64,000 nt of DNA from Bacteroidales bacterium (GCA_015061115.1 SUXE01000001.1:372001-436000), one strand, 5' to 3'. Shown: positions 39,288 to 48,668, counted from the stretch's first letter. The notes: generated by a model from the sequence alone, not told the origin. Translations and numbers: made by a program.

Positions 39288-40023
39288 TTTCTATACGTGT
39301 TCCGTCTGGGTTGAATGTTGTTGAATATACGTTTTCATCGGGCAAAACCTCTTCTCCTACGATTCTGAGGTAAACCTGAGTGGTGGCACGCACATCCTTC
39401 TCGCAATAGAATGCGATTCTGTCAAGATTATGCTCGTTGTAGTAGACGTTGGCTACTTGGCTGCCGTCGATATCATCTTTGGGTGTTGTGATTCCTAACA
39501 ATGCGCAAAGCAGTTTGAGTGTGGCAGAGTGTCTTGTGTCTCCGCATCTCCACAATTCCATAGTGTCAATCCACTTCATATCCCATGGTTTCTTTCCTGC
39601 GGTCTGTAATTCGTATGGCAATGGGATATTGTTGATTATCATTCTTCTGGCGATAAACGGTAAATCGAATGATTTGGAGTTGTGTCCGCAAAGAGCCAGG
39701 TCTCCATGCACAGTCATCGACATTTTGCTCACTGTTTCCGCAAAACCTGTCAGAAGTTCCTTTTCATCGTCGGAATAGAATGATTTGATGCGTAGATGAC
39801 GTTGTCCGTCTTTTGTATGTAGCAGACCTACGGATATGCAGACGATTTTTCCAAATTCAGCGTATAGTCCACCTCGTTGGTTGATCTCTTCTTCTGTCAG
39901 ATCTTCATCTGTCTTTGTGACTTTATCGATGAACATGTGACGCAGCTCTTCTGGCACTTCCTCCAGTTTGGATGCCATCGGCACCGTCTCTATGTCAAGA
40001 AATAGAATATTCTCGCTTTTCAT
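39274..40023 (-). CDS. PolB-like 3'-5' exonuclease (DEDD family)
   Basis: 249 residues. Exonuclease motifs: FLDIETVP (residues 8-15, first Asp/Glu pair), LCGHNSKSFDLPF (second Asp) and FYCEKDVRATTQVY (DEDDy, Tyr four after the last Asp). This matches the predicted 3'-5' exonuclease group related to the PolB exonuclease domain. The substrate, DNA or RNA, is unknown. It lies 12 bases after the Usp gene. Confidence 0.88.
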   Translation of the reverse strand: MKSENILFLDIETVPMASKLEEVPEELRHMFIDKVTKTDEDLTEEEINQRGGLYAEFGKIVCISVGLLHTKDGQRHLRIKSFYSDDEKELLTGFAETVSKMSMTVHGDLALCGHNSKSFDLPFIARRMIINNIPLPYELQTAGKKPWDMKWIDTMELWRCGDTRHSATLKLLCALLGITTPKDDIDGSQVANVYYNEHNLDRIAFYCEKDVRATTQVYLRIVGEEVLPDENVYSTTFNPDGTRIENENK

Positions 40024-40035
40024 TTTTTGTACTTT

Positions 40036-40818
40036 TTATCCGCAAAGTGAATAGAGGTCACCTCTTGGATTGATTAACATAACTGGTATATTGCTTTTTT
40101 TCAATACTTTCTGCTCTTTAGGTCCGAAAATGATGTCGTCCAGACCATAGTCGCGGGACGCACTGCATATCAGCAGGTCAGCACCCAATTCAGCGGATTT
40201 TTCCACTGCCTCAAACTCAATCTTGAAACTGTCTTTCTTGGCTTCGACGCGAGTGTGTTCCACTCCTGCGTGGTCGAGTAGAGTAGCGATGGCCTCCGTC
40301 GTCTCCTTGGCTTTTGAACCGTAGTCTTTGGCTGTCATCAGCATGATTTTAGATTTGAAGAAACGTCCGAAACTTGATGAGAACGGTCCTTTTTCACGCT
40401 CTTCAATCAAATAGTTGACTGGCACGAGGATTTTGTCGAATGCGATCTTCATGCCTGGTTTGCAGAAGAAATATGGTGTACGTAGTTCTCTGCATAGTTT
40501 GAGCATCTTGCGGATGCTGGAGTTTGGAGTGATCTCAAACACAAGCATCGACGCTTCCGCAGCCTCAATTGTGGATGTGAACTCATCAGCGCTCGGGATG
40601 ACGGTGGTGTCGACATTTATCGATTTGCCCGCCAATTTAGTCTTGTATGCGTTCAGGATCTCCTGACATGAATCTTCGTCGGATTCATTGTTGGCAATAG
40701 AGAGCAGACATATCTCTTTCGAGTATGTATCCGACAATTTTTTTGCCATTTCAATCGCTGTATCTGGTTGGTAATCACCGTCGACTACCACAAAAACTTG
40801 TTGCTTCAAATCCGACAT
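40036..40818 (-). CDS. Universal stress protein family, two-domain
   Basis: 260 residues, two Usp-like alpha/beta halves. The second half has FDKILVPVNYL and the end GADLLICSASRDYG...KSNIPVMLINP, as in UspA. The ATP-binding GxxGS motif is not evident, so it may not bind ATP. It lies 13 bases downstream of the GNAT gene. Confidence 0.82.
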   Translation of the reverse strand: MSDLKQQVFVVVDGDYQPDTAIEMAKKLSDTYSKEICLLSIANNESDEDSCQEILNAYKTKLAGKSINVDTTVIPSADEFTSTIEAAEASMLVFEITPNSSIRKMLKLCRELRTPYFFCKPGMKIAFDKILVPVNYLIEEREKGPFSSSFGRFFKSKIMLMTAKDYGSKAKETTEAIATLLDHAGVEHTRVEAKKDSFKIEFEAVEKSAELGADLLICSASRDYGLDDIIFGPKEQKVLKKSNIPVMLINPRGDLYSLCG

Positions 40819-40831
40819 CTATTTCTTAATT

Positions 40832-41362
40832 TTAATTCTTAACTCTTAAATTCTGCAACACATGGACATCTTTGTACTGCAGAGCTACGCGTCGCCAGCT
40901 CTTCAATGTGGCTGTGACCTCAAAACCTGCTGATTTCATCAGTGAGAGAGATGGCTCGTTTCCCGTCTCCACATATGCATAAAGCATCTGGAAATCAAGG
41001 TGAGAGAAGCAATAATCGCAAAGCAGACGCAATGCCTCGCGTCCGTAGCCATTCCGTCGACATTCTTCTTTGATCACGATTCCTACCGCCGCTTTATGCG
41101 AGAAAATGTCCACATCATAGATATCCACCGCTCCGACGATATTTTTCTTTTGATCCTCAATGATAAAACGTTGCTGGCCATTTGCCCAGATGCCGAGTGA
41201 TTCGCTCTGGATATATTCCTCCATCGTAGTGCGGGAATAGGGAGCGAGTGTGTCGGAAACAGACCAGTTAAGACTGTCGTTCTCAATTTCGCAAAGGAAA
41301 TCGACATCAGCAGTCTCCACGTTTCTCAATCTGACATTTTCTCCGACAAGGTATCTGGCCAT
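40832..41362 (-). CDS. GNAT-family N-acetyltransferase (RimJ/RimL-like)
   Basis: 176 residues. VRLRNVETADVDFLCEIEND at the start, VGIVIKEECRRNGYGREALRLL (acetyl-CoA loop R/Q-x-x-G-x-G/A) and MLYAYVETGNEPSLSLMKSAGFE are typical of the RimJ/SpeG group. The substrate is unknown. It is the first gene of the GNAT-usp-exonuclease-ybaK operon. Its last codons fall in an AT-rich TTAATTCTTAA repeat. Confidence 0.88.
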   Translation of the reverse strand: MARYLVGENVRLRNVETADVDFLCEIENDSLNWSVSDTLAPYSRTTMEEYIQSESLGIWANGQQRFIIEDQKKNIVGAVDIYDVDIFSHKAAVGIVIKEECRRNGYGREALRLLCDYCFSHLDFQMLYAYVETGNEPSLSLMKSAGFEVTATLKSWRRVALQYKDVHVLQNLRVKN

Positions 41363-41416
41363 TGCAAATCATCAAATATAAATCAGAGATCTATTTCTCG
41401 ATCATTCATTTTTTGA

Positions 41417-41424
41417 CAAATATA
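41417..41424 (-). promoter_or_regulatory. -7 box of the GNAT-usp-exonuclease-ybaK operon
   Basis: TATATTTG on the minus strand, 54 bases before the GNAT ATG. Confidence 0.45.
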
Positions 41425-41447
41425 GGTGTTTTTTAGCCAAATATGCG

Positions 41448-41455
41448 TATTTTTG
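41448..41455 (+). promoter_or_regulatory. -7 box of the flavin reductase-like gene
   Basis: TATTTTTG, only 12 bases before ATG 41468, so the message would have a very short leader. It is divergent from the box at 41417. Confidence 0.45.
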
Positions 41456-41473
41456 GCCTTAAAATATATGACT

Positions 41474-41983
41474 ATGGAAAATTTCAAAGAGATAGATGCA
41501 AAGGAGATTAGCGGCAATTTCATCAAGAAGATTGGCGACGAGTGGCTTCTGATCACTGCCGGAGACAAATCGAAATTCAACACAATGACAGCCAGCTGGG
41601 GCGGAGTCGGAGTGTTCTGTGGAAAGAATGTGGCATACTTGGTGATTCGTCCGCAACGCTATACATTTGAGTTTGTGGAGAAGAATCCGTCGCTCACACT
41701 TTCATTCTTCAGCGAGGATTACCGCAAGGCATTGCAGATCTGCGGTTCAAAATCAGGCCGTGATTGCGACAAGGTAAAAGAGGCTGGTCTGACAGCTATC
41801 GCTACAGAGTCTGGCAACATGACGTTTGCTGAGGCTTCATTGGTGATGGAATGTACAAAGATGTATGCTCAGACATTGAACGAGGCTTCTTTCATCGACA
41901 AAAGCATGGTCGAGAAATGGTTCAAGGCAGGAGATTATCACAAACTTTACATCTGTCAGATAGACAAAGTGTGGGTTAAGTAA
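41474..41983 (+). CDS. Flavin reductase-like FMN-binding split-barrel protein
   Basis: 169 residues from ATG 41474 (MENFKEIDAKEIS); ATG 41468 is an alternative, and the frame is open to 41426, but that part contains the -7 box. The motifs FNTMTASWGGVGVFCGKNVAYLVI and FSEDYRKALQICGSKSGRD fit the flavoredoxin / flavin reductase family that binds FMN noncovalently. The electron partner is unknown. Confidence 0.85.
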   Translation: MENFKEIDAKEISGNFIKKIGDEWLLITAGDKSKFNTMTASWGGVGVFCGKNVAYLVIRPQRYTFEFVEKNPSLTLSFFSEDYRKALQICGSKSGRDCDKVKEAGLTAIATESGNMTFAEASLVMECTKMYAQTLNEASFIDKSMVEKWFKAGDYHKLYICQIDKVWVK

Positions 41984-42010
41984 GGTTGATGATTGACGGT
42001 TGACGGTTGA

Positions 42011-42071
42011 GGATTGTTAAGGGCGGAACGCCCTAACTCCTCCGCATCTGCGAGTTCGTTAGAACGAGCAG
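42011..42071. repeat. Interspersed repeat with GGGCGGAACGCCC hairpin, copy 1
   Basis: TGAGGATTGTTAAGGGCGGA then ACGCCCTAACTCC, followed by TCTGCGAGTTCGTTAGAACGAGCAG. Related copies lie at 47959 and 48813. A GTTGACGGTTGA microsatellite precedes it. Confidence 0.65.
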
Positions 42072-42142
42072 TAATAAATAATTTTTTTTGCTTTATGTGA
42101 TAAATCAATCACATAGAAATTATAGAACCTAAAAATTTAAAT

Positions 42143-42688
42143 ATGGAAATGTATTACTCTGATTTGGAAGAATGTAGAAGATTGGCTGAGCAAGGCGATC
42201 CTTATGCACAATTAGAATTGGCCGAAGCTTATCATGAAGGAAAACTGATTGAGAAAAATATAGAGGCTGCTATCGAGTGGTATGAAAAATCTGCTGAGGG
42301 TGGAGAAAATTTTGCTCATATAGAACTGGGACGTATTTATGAATTTGGCGACGGAGTGGAGCAGGACTATATGAAAGCAATTGAGCATTATGAAAAGGCT
42401 GCTTACACGTCCCCTTTGTTTAATGAGCCTCTTTATCGTTTGGCATTGTTCTACTTGAACGGATTTGGCTATGAGCAGAATTACGAATATGCCGCACAAA
42501 TGTTTGAAGTATTGTCGAATGCTGATGATGATATTGTGCCTGAGGCAAAATATCAATATGGCAGGTGTCTTGAAAATGGAATAGGTGTAGATAAAGATCT
42601 GGATCAGGCTCTATATTGGTATGAACGTGCTGCTAAAGAAGGAGTTGAAGAAGCAAAGATGGCGTGTGAAAGATTGAAAAAGGGATGA
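42143..42688 (+). CDS. Sel1-repeat (TPR-like) protein
   Basis: 181 residues, entirely made of four to five Sel1-like repeats such as AYHEGKLIEKNIEAAIEWYE, GDGVEQDYMKAIEHYEKAA and NGIGVDKDLDQALYWYERAA. There is no signal peptide, so it is probably cytoplasmic, a protein-interaction scaffold of unknown partner. Confidence 0.88.
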   Translation: MEMYYSDLEECRRLAEQGDPYAQLELAEAYHEGKLIEKNIEAAIEWYEKSAEGGENFAHIELGRIYEFGDGVEQDYMKAIEHYEKAAYTSPLFNEPLYRLALFYLNGFGYEQNYEYAAQMFEVLSNADDDIVPEAKYQYGRCLENGIGVDKDLDQALYWYERAAKEGVEEAKMACERLKKG

Positions 42689-42796
42689 TTTGATTTTGTG
42701 AGATACTGGATGGAATCATAGGATTACGAGACAGTTATAAGGAAAATTGGAGACTATGATTAGTCTAGATATTAAACCGATAAAATTTGTCAAATT

Positions 42797-43231
42797 ATGC
42801 GAACCCGAATATCTAAAATAGTAATTCTGTTTTTTGTGATATTGTCGAGTATCTCGAATGTCATTGCGAAAGATTTCGAATTAATGTACGTGTACAGATG
42901 TAAGGTGATGGTCGGTGACTCTTTATGCTATCTTGTGAGAAAAGATCGTCCCTATCGCGGAAATAATAAAAATTGGGATACATTTTGTGGTGAATTCAAA
43001 AACTTATTTTTTTCAGATGGTTACAGTGGCTTTAGAATTTGTCCTATAATGGTGAATAAGTATGATGTTAATGCTGACACAATATATGTTATAAAGATGA
43101 TCGGTTGTGATGATTCTGGATTAATAATAAAATGTGATTGTGATAAATTCAGAAAGGAATATGAAGAGAAGAAGAATGTAGAAAAGTGTGATTGTCCTGT
43201 TATAGAAGAAAGCGAATATCGATGGAGATGA
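42797..43231 (+). CDS. Hypothetical exported protein, Cys-rich C-terminus
   Basis: 144 residues. A signal peptide (ISKIVILFFVILSSISNVIA) then a short mature part with CDC and CDC motifs near the end (IIKCDCDKFRK, KCDCPVIEE). No family is recognised. It is AT-rich compared with the housekeeping genes. A 71-base gap follows before the convergent DUF1848 gene ends. Confidence 0.65.
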   Translation: MRTRISKIVILFFVILSSISNVIAKDFELMYVYRCKVMVGDSLCYLVRKDRPYRGNNKNWDTFCGEFKNLFFSDGYSGFRICPIMVNKYDVNADTIYVIKMIGCDDSGLIIKCDCDKFRKEYEEKKNVEKCDCPVIEESEYRWR

Positions 43232-43298
43232 ATTTGAACGGTGGTGAAATAGATGTATGCCGGAAATGTATTTCAAATAAGATTGAAAGTCTAGGGAT

Positions 43299-44366
43299 TT
43301 ATAATTTCCCCGTTATCGTTTCTCCAAATGGATTTTCTTTGTGTTTGTTCCAGTTTTGCAAGGCAGATTCTTTGCTTGTGTTGGCGTAGCAGTATTCGCA
43401 AAGATGTGGGCAGGTGTTGTATTCGCCAATGTCTTTTGATGCCATACATTCGCAAAACTGTCGTTGCCCTGGATCTTTTTTGTGGGTACTGATGAAATAA
43501 TGGTTGCCGGGCAGAAGTATCGCATTGCCGGGCAGTTGGGCGTCTCCGAATAAATTTGGCGACGGTACTTTCTCTATCCTCACTTTCATGAAATCCATCA
43601 GTTTCTTGTCGTCCCAGGCAAGACGGGAGATTAAGTCTCCGTCTATACAACGGTTATGCTGAATTCCATATTTGTCGATGTCTATTTTCTCTCCGCATGT
43701 GGCAATCTGATAGTTCCATCCTCGTTCTTGGTTCATGATGGAAAGTTTTTCCGCAAATTCTTCCATCTGTTCTGCTTCCCATTCGTGATAATGGATGCCA
43801 TTCACGTCGAGATTATGTTTCACTTTTTTATACATGGCTATATCTGCATAACTGAAAACCAATTTCTCAGTATAGCCTTTCAGCTGGTCGCCGATATTCT
43901 GAACTTTCTGCAAAAGGGAATCTACCGATATATCATCAGTCAGTATCATAGGGTCGAATCTCCATACCACAGATCCTTTACCAAGATTCTCAACAAGTTG
44001 TTTGAATGTTTTGATGCGGTATTCTAGAGGAGGAACTTTTTCAAGTTTCTCTTTTTCATAATCGTTCAGTGTATATTGAATATAGCATTTGATGTTGCGT
44101 TCTTTGAGAATATGCAGATAGGGTAGTAACGGACTTGGATTCTTCGACCAGAACACGATGAAGCGAGTGTTGGTGTAGGAAATATACGACTTGACTCCAT
44201 TGAATGGGTTTGTCCATGCTGAATAGCCTTTGGATAATCTGTCAAAGAACCAATCGGCATAAAAGGCAGGAATGTCTGTACTCCTGCTTGCTGATACAAT
44301 GACAGGAGCTTGAGCTTTTACAGTTTGCCCGTTAATTGTTATGTCTGTATGGTTCCAGGTTGCCAT
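43299..44366 (-). CDS. DUF1848 protein, Fe-S cluster candidate
   Basis: 355 residues. ASRSTDIPAFYADWF at the start, FWSKNPSPLLPYL, KCYIQYTLNDYE and VWRFDPMIL follow the DUF1848 pattern. The C-terminal CECMASKDIGEYNTCPHLCEYCYA supplies the cysteines, resembling a radical-SAM-type cluster site placed at the end of the protein. The reaction is unknown. Confidence 0.85.
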   Translation of the reverse strand: MATWNHTDITINGQTVKAQAPVIVSASRSTDIPAFYADWFFDRLSKGYSAWTNPFNGVKSYISYTNTRFIVFWSKNPSPLLPYLHILKERNIKCYIQYTLNDYEKEKLEKVPPLEYRIKTFKQLVENLGKGSVVWRFDPMILTDDISVDSLLQKVQNIGDQLKGYTEKLVFSYADIAMYKKVKHNLDVNGIHYHEWEAEQMEEFAEKLSIMNQERGWNYQIATCGEKIDIDKYGIQHNRCIDGDLISRLAWDDKKLMDFMKVRIEKVPSPNLFGDAQLPGNAILLPGNHYFISTHKKDPGQRQFCECMASKDIGEYNTCPHLCEYCYANTSKESALQNWNKHKENPFGETITGKL

Positions 44367-44466
44367 TGGCTAAATTTGTATGTTTTTATCAGAATACAAA
44401 ATTCATCATCATCTGTTTGATTGATGCAGACTTGTGATCTTTAACGTCTTGCAGCATCTCTAACCG

Positions 44467-44536
44467 CTCCATCATCCACCCTCAACCATCCATCATCCAT
44501 CCTCAACCATCCATCCTCAATCATCCACCATCAATC
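44467..44536. repeat. CATCC/CAACC microsatellite-like tandem repeat
   Basis: Irregular units of CCATCATCCAT and CCTCAACCATC. The repeat runs into the last codons and stop of the gene at 44531. The complementary motif precedes the repeat at 42011. Confidence 0.7.
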
Positions 44537-45286
44537 GCACAACATCTCAAACTCCATATTCTCGCCGTCAAGCACCGTCGACGTGCGTTCGAAATCAAGC
44601 ATTGAGAGTCTGATATTCAGTGCGATGACGCTGTCGTTAAGGATTCTCTTACGTTGCATCAAGTCTGTCTCAGCCAACGCTTTATCCAACACTTCCAACG
44701 CGTCTTCAATGTCTTTGGCGTCTACTGAACTAAGGTCGTGCATCTCATCCGACGGATAATCATCGGTGATTTTGCAGAGTCTTTCCAATTTATCTTCGTC
44801 AAGAGTCTTGACCAATTCCGCCTTTTCAGCGAGTTTTTTGACTATCTCTTTGTAGTTTGGATTCTCTGTGTTGCGGGAAACACATGAAAGTATTCCTGCA
44901 CATTTGTTGATCCAACTGTCGCTCTGCTTTGCGAAATGGAAGAAATCACCTGGCACTTTGCTGCCAAACTTATCCTCTGCCACAAGCAACGCTGCGATGG
45001 TGATGTGATGTTTGTATCCGCAGATCGTCTCCAAACGGATCTGTGCGGCTCTTTTATCAGACCACGATATCGTTCCCAGATAGTCTATATATTTCTTGTA
45101 GACCTCCTCACTGTCCATATCTTCGTATGTGAGTGTGTCTACGATAGGTTGCATGATTGTGTCAAGCAACTCGATGTTTGTCTCTTTGTTTGTAATGGCT
45201 TCTTCAAGTCTGTTTTTTGCATTCGCCACAGACTCTTCAACCTCAGCGTAAAATTTATCTATTAGATTGTCAATATTCTCTGACAT
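44531..45286 (-). CDS. Hypothetical acidic helical protein
   Basis: 251 residues, not recognised. It is almost all helical and acidic, with no signal peptide or membrane helix. WSDKRAAQIRLETICGYKHH and WINKCAGILSCVSRN are the most distinctive segments. The coding end lies inside the CATCC tandem repeat. Confidence 0.72.
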   Translation of the reverse strand: MSENIDNLIDKFYAEVEESVANAKNRLEEAITNKETNIELLDTIMQPIVDTLTYEDMDSEEVYKKYIDYLGTISWSDKRAAQIRLETICGYKHHITIAALLVAEDKFGSKVPGDFFHFAKQSDSWINKCAGILSCVSRNTENPNYKEIVKKLAEKAELVKTLDEDKLERLCKITDDYPSDEMHDLSSVDAKDIEDALEVLDKALAETDLMQRKRILNDSVIALNIRLSMLDFERTSTVLDGENMEFEMLCD

Positions 45287-45326
45287 CTCTTCTGGTTAAT
45301 TAATTAAAAATTAAGAGTTAAGAATT

Positions 45327-45361
45327 AGCATTCAGCATTTAGCATTTAGCATTTAGCATTT
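45327..45361. repeat. AGCATTT heptamer tandem repeat
   Basis: Five units of AGCATTY. The repeat supplies the TAA stop and last codons of the M48 protease gene. The same motif appears singly at 9318-9337 and near 62300. Confidence 0.8.
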
Positions 45362-46606
45362 CCCAGCTATCGCTTTTATTCTCTGTACCAATGTAGGATG
45401 CGAGTAATGGTAGCTTACGAATAGCGGGTCTGGAGTAAGGTTGGAAAGTGAGTCAGCCGACAATTTTTTCAAAGCGTTCACTAATTCATCGCCTTTTCCG
45501 TGCTTTTGTGCAAAAGCATCAGCTTCATACTCGTACTTGCGAGTAAGAATATTCACTAGCCATCCCACAACTGTTGAGATTGGCGACATCAATAGCATGA
45601 ATGCGTACAGACTCAAATGGAACGATGGTTTGTCGCTGCCAAACACGTTTGCCAAATCCATGTTGCCTGTCTCTGGATCGCCCAAGAACAAAGATGATAA
45701 GAACAGAATGAAAACCATGTTCAAAATGCCCAAAACCAACTGCTTAGTTGTGTGCTTGCACTTCTGGTGACCGATCTCGTGAGCCAAAACAGCTACGATC
45801 TCATCGTCTGTCATCTTGTTTTTCAACGTGTCGTACAGACAGATTCTTTTTCTTGAACCCAAACCTGAGAAGAATGCGTTAGCTTTTGTGCTACGTTTGC
45901 TTCCGTCGATGATGTAGATATCTGAGATCTTGAATCCCGTCTTCTTGCTGAACTCTTCGATCGCTGTGCGGAGAGATCCCTCTTCAAGAGGAGTCATCTT
46001 ATTGAATAGCGGAAGAATTACCGACGTGTAGAATGTCATGAAGAAGATCATGATTCCAGCTATGATCAAAGATCCGATAATCCAATAGTTTACTCCAAGC
46101 CATTGGTAGACGTATGCTAACGCAGCCACCACCAACGTCATCAAAATGATGGAAATCAACATGTTTTTGATCGTGTCGCCAATGAATGTGCCGACAGACA
46201 TCTTGTTGAATCCGAATTTCTCCTCGATCACAAAGTTCTTGTAAGCCGACAACGGGATCGATATGACGTCAGAAATAAGGTTGGTAAGTACAACGAAGAT
46301 CGCTGCTGTCCATGGTTCGGATAATCCGAAACTTCTTGCGAAATCATCGATATACTTGAATGCGAATGTGAAGAGCAGGATCAAAGTCACAGAAAGTGAC
46401 ACGATGTCAGTGAAATTGCCAAACTTATTGTTTGCCGCAAAATACTCCTGCTGTTTACGGTATTCTTCCTCGCTGTAAAGTCCCTCCACCTCTTTAGGTA
46501 GCGGTTGTGTCGACGCGATTCTGTTGCGGTGGTCGAGATATTTCTCCCACGCTGTCTCCACAACGATGAATGCGACGATGATAAAAAATAATGTTGTGTA
46601 TGTCAT
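45353..46606 (-). CDS. M48-family membrane zinc protease (Ste24-like)
   Basis: 417 residues. Zinc motif HEIGH (about residue 280) in VAVLAHEIGHQKCKH and the third ligand in YEYEADAFAQKHG. About six membrane helices and the N-terminal DUF-like region DHRNRIASTQPLPKEV match CAAX-protease homologues of the Ste24 type. The bacterial role is probably membrane-protein quality control. Confidence 0.9.
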   Translation of the reverse strand: MTYTTLFFIIVAFIVVETAWEKYLDHRNRIASTQPLPKEVEGLYSEEEYRKQQEYFAANNKFGNFTDIVSLSVTLILLFTFAFKYIDDFARSFGLSEPWTAAIFVVLTNLISDVISIPLSAYKNFVIEEKFGFNKMSVGTFIGDTIKNMLISIILMTLVVAALAYVYQWLGVNYWIIGSLIIAGIMIFFMTFYTSVILPLFNKMTPLEEGSLRTAIEEFSKKTGFKISDIYIIDGSKRSTKANAFFSGLGSRKRICLYDTLKNKMTDDEIVAVLAHEIGHQKCKHTTKQLVLGILNMVFILFLSSLFLGDPETGNMDLANVFGSDKPSFHLSLYAFMLLMSPISTVVGWLVNILTRKYEYEADAFAQKHGKGDELVNALKKLSADSLSNLTPDPLFVSYHYSHPTLVQRIKAIAGKC

Positions 46607-46627
46607 GATATTAAGCCACGGCTGTTT

Positions 46628-47821
46628 TTATTCTACATAAAGCACCAGACCCTTCAAGTATTCACCCTCTGGATGATAGATGTTGACGGGATGATCGGAT
46701 GGTTGGGTAAGCTGGTGGAGTATTCTCACGTTGCGTCCTGTCATAGCGGCTGCTGAGAATACAGCAAGACGGAATTGCTCTTTGTTTACGGCCTGAGAGC
46801 AAGAGAATGTGAATAGGATACCACCTTTCTTGATCTTCTCGAAAGCCTTGGCATTCAGTTTCTTATATCCATTCAACGCACGTTTCAACACATCTCTATG
46901 TTTAGCGAAAGCTGGCGGATCAAGGATGATAAGGTCGTATTCACCGTCTTTCATATCATCAAGGAATTTGAATGCGTCTGTTGCTTCCGCTCTATGACGA
47001 GTGTCGCCAGGGAAGTTCAGTTCCACATTCTCCTTTGTAAGTTCGATAGCTTTTGCGGAAGAGTCGACGGAAGTGACGCTCTTGGCTCCGCCTCTCATGG
47101 CATAGAATGAAAATCCGCCTGTGTAGCAGAACATGTTGAGCACATCTTTGTCTTTTGCGTAGTGCTCAAGAAGCGCGCGGTTGTCGCGTTGGTCGACGAA
47201 GAATCCCGTCTTCTGACCCTTTATCCAGTCTGCCTTGAATTTCAAACCGTTTTCGATGGCGATGAAATCAGCCTCGTTGGCGCTTCCGATAAGATATCCG
47301 TCTTCCTTGTCTGTTTCAGACTTGTAAGGCAAAGTCGTTTCTGATTTGTAGTAGACATTCTCAATCTGGCCGTCCATCACCTTGATAAGCTCCTTGGCAA
47401 GCAAATCCTTGATATTATGGATTCCCACTGAATGAGCCTGCATCACTGCAGTCTTGCCGTAGATGTCGATGACGCATCCAGGAATTCCGTCGCCTTCACC
47501 ATGGATAAGACGATAGGTGTTGTTGTCAGCTCGTCCTGCGATGCCGATAGCGCGACGCATCTTGTAAGCCTCGCTCAGTTTAGTGTTCCAGAATTTGGCT
47601 GTCGGCTCCTCATCCTTGAATGAGAAAATTCTTACAGCTATGCTTCCGATCTGATAGTGTCCCACCGCGCAAAATTCGCCTTTGGAAGTGAAAACCTTCA
47701 CCACGTCTCCCTCTTTAGGATTGCCTTCAATCTTAGCGATCGCGCCTGAAAACACCCACGGATGGAATCTGAATACAGCTTCTTCCTTTCCGTTTTTTAA
47801 TATTACTCTACAATTTGACAT
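46628..47821 (-). CDS. rlmI: 23S rRNA (cytosine-C5) methyltransferase RlmI-like
   Basis: 397 residues. An N-terminal PUA domain (HPWVFSGAIAKIEGNPKEGD), then VDQRDNRALL and LNMFCYTGGFSFYAMRGGA (SAM motif I), LIILDPPAFAKH (motif IV) and FTFSCSQAV. It is predicted to methylate C1962 of 23S rRNA with SAM. Specificity is inferred from family. Confidence 0.9.
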   Translation of the reverse strand: MSNCRVILKNGKEEAVFRFHPWVFSGAIAKIEGNPKEGDVVKVFTSKGEFCAVGHYQIGSIAVRIFSFKDEEPTAKFWNTKLSEAYKMRRAIGIAGRADNNTYRLIHGEGDGIPGCVIDIYGKTAVMQAHSVGIHNIKDLLAKELIKVMDGQIENVYYKSETTLPYKSETDKEDGYLIGSANEADFIAIENGLKFKADWIKGQKTGFFVDQRDNRALLEHYAKDKDVLNMFCYTGGFSFYAMRGGAKSVTSVDSSAKAIELTKENVELNFPGDTRHRAEATDAFKFLDDMKDGEYDLIILDPPAFAKHRDVLKRALNGYKKLNAKAFEKIKKGGILFTFSCSQAVNKEQFRLAVFSAAAMTGRNVRILHQLTQPSDHPVNIYHPEGEYLKGLVLYVE

Positions 47822-47840
47822 AATAATTCAAAATAATATG

Positions 47841-47848
47841 CAAAGGTA
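47841..47848 (-). promoter_or_regulatory. -7 box of rlmI
   Basis: TACCTTTG on the minus strand, 20 bases before the ATG at 47821. Confidence 0.5.
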
Positions 47849-47958
47849 GCGATTTATATATAGAGTTGAAAATTAAAAGTTAAAATTTAAGAATTAGGTG
47901 CAGCCAAGCAGGAAGAAAAAAGAATTGATAGGTCTTAGTTTGTGACTGTATATTTCTA

Positions 47959-48006
47959 TGAGGATTGTGAAGGGCGGAATGCTCTTGTCTGTTACTCATT
48001 GCGAGT
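47959..48006. repeat. Interspersed GAGGATTGT repeat, copy 2
   Basis: TGAGGATTGTGAAGGGCGGA, then a diverged right half ending CATTGCGAGTC. Related to 42011 and 48813. The rest of the 47822-48134 gap holds only the motif at 48056 and the rlmI promoter. Confidence 0.6.
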
Positions 48007-48055
48007 CTGTATGTGTGTTTAAATAAAGAAATAGTCTTGCAATAACATTTTTATA

Positions 48056-48085
48056 TGAGTATACGTTCTCTCATAGGCATTCAAA
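48056..48085 (-). promoter_or_regulatory. Third, diverged copy of the sigma-gene leader motif
   Basis: On the minus strand ATGCCTATGAGAGAACGTAT, then AC. It matches the GCCTATTGA..AGAACATATAC block found upstream of both ECF sigma genes but lies downstream of the second gene, 235 bases before rlmI. Confidence 0.45.
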
Positions 48086-48134
48086 TTTATAGTTAGACAT
48101 ATAGGTTGATTTTGGTTGATAAGGAAAACGCTGT

Positions 48135-48668
48135 TTATGCGTAGAGGATGATATTCTTTTCCTTGATCATCTCACGGAGGTTGATCAACGCGTATCTGGC
48201 ACGGCCAAGAGCGGTGTTGATGCTGATATTTTTTTTCTCAGCGATCTCGTTGAAACTCAAATCCTCGAAATAGTGCATTCTGATGATCTCAGTCTGAGGC
48301 TCTGGAAGATTGTTGATCAGACGGTGCAACGTCTCATTAATCTGCTCTTTCACAATCATATCCTCCTCATTGTCGTCGAGTGCAGCGTCCTCGTTGATAA
48401 GGTCGTCGTTGTAGACGCAGTCGTTTTTGGACGAACGCATGTAGTCGATCACCATGTTGTGAGCGATAGTCTTCACCCATCCGACAAATTTGCCGGAGTC
48501 ATGGTATTCTCCTTTACGGATTTTTGTAAGCACACGGATTGACACTTCCTGGAAGATATCGTCCGTTAGGTCACGGTCGTGGGTTAGTTGCATAATGTAA
48601 GCGTACACTTCAGCTTTGCACTGGGCAATCTGCAACTCCTTGTCTGCTGAAAAATTGTTTCGAATCAT
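48135..48668 (-). CDS. ECF-type RNA polymerase sigma factor, copy 2
   Basis: 177 residues. Sigma region 2 (VYAYIMQLTHDRDLTDDIFQ to WVKTIAHNMVIDYMR) and region 4 (LPEPQTEIIRMHYFEDLSFN, NTALGRARYALINLRE). There is no anti-sigma gene next to it. It is about 88% identical by eye to the copy at 48890, the final ~45 residues being the same. Both the start region MIRN and the promoter leader are duplicated as well. Confidence 0.92.
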   Translation of the reverse strand: MIRNNFSADKELQIAQCKAEVYAYIMQLTHDRDLTDDIFQEVSIRVLTKIRKGEYHDSGKFVGWVKTIAHNMVIDYMRSSKNDCVYNDDLINEDAALDDNEEDMIVKEQINETLHRLINNLPEPQTEIIRMHYFEDLSFNEIAEKKNISINTALGRARYALINLREMIKEKNIILYA

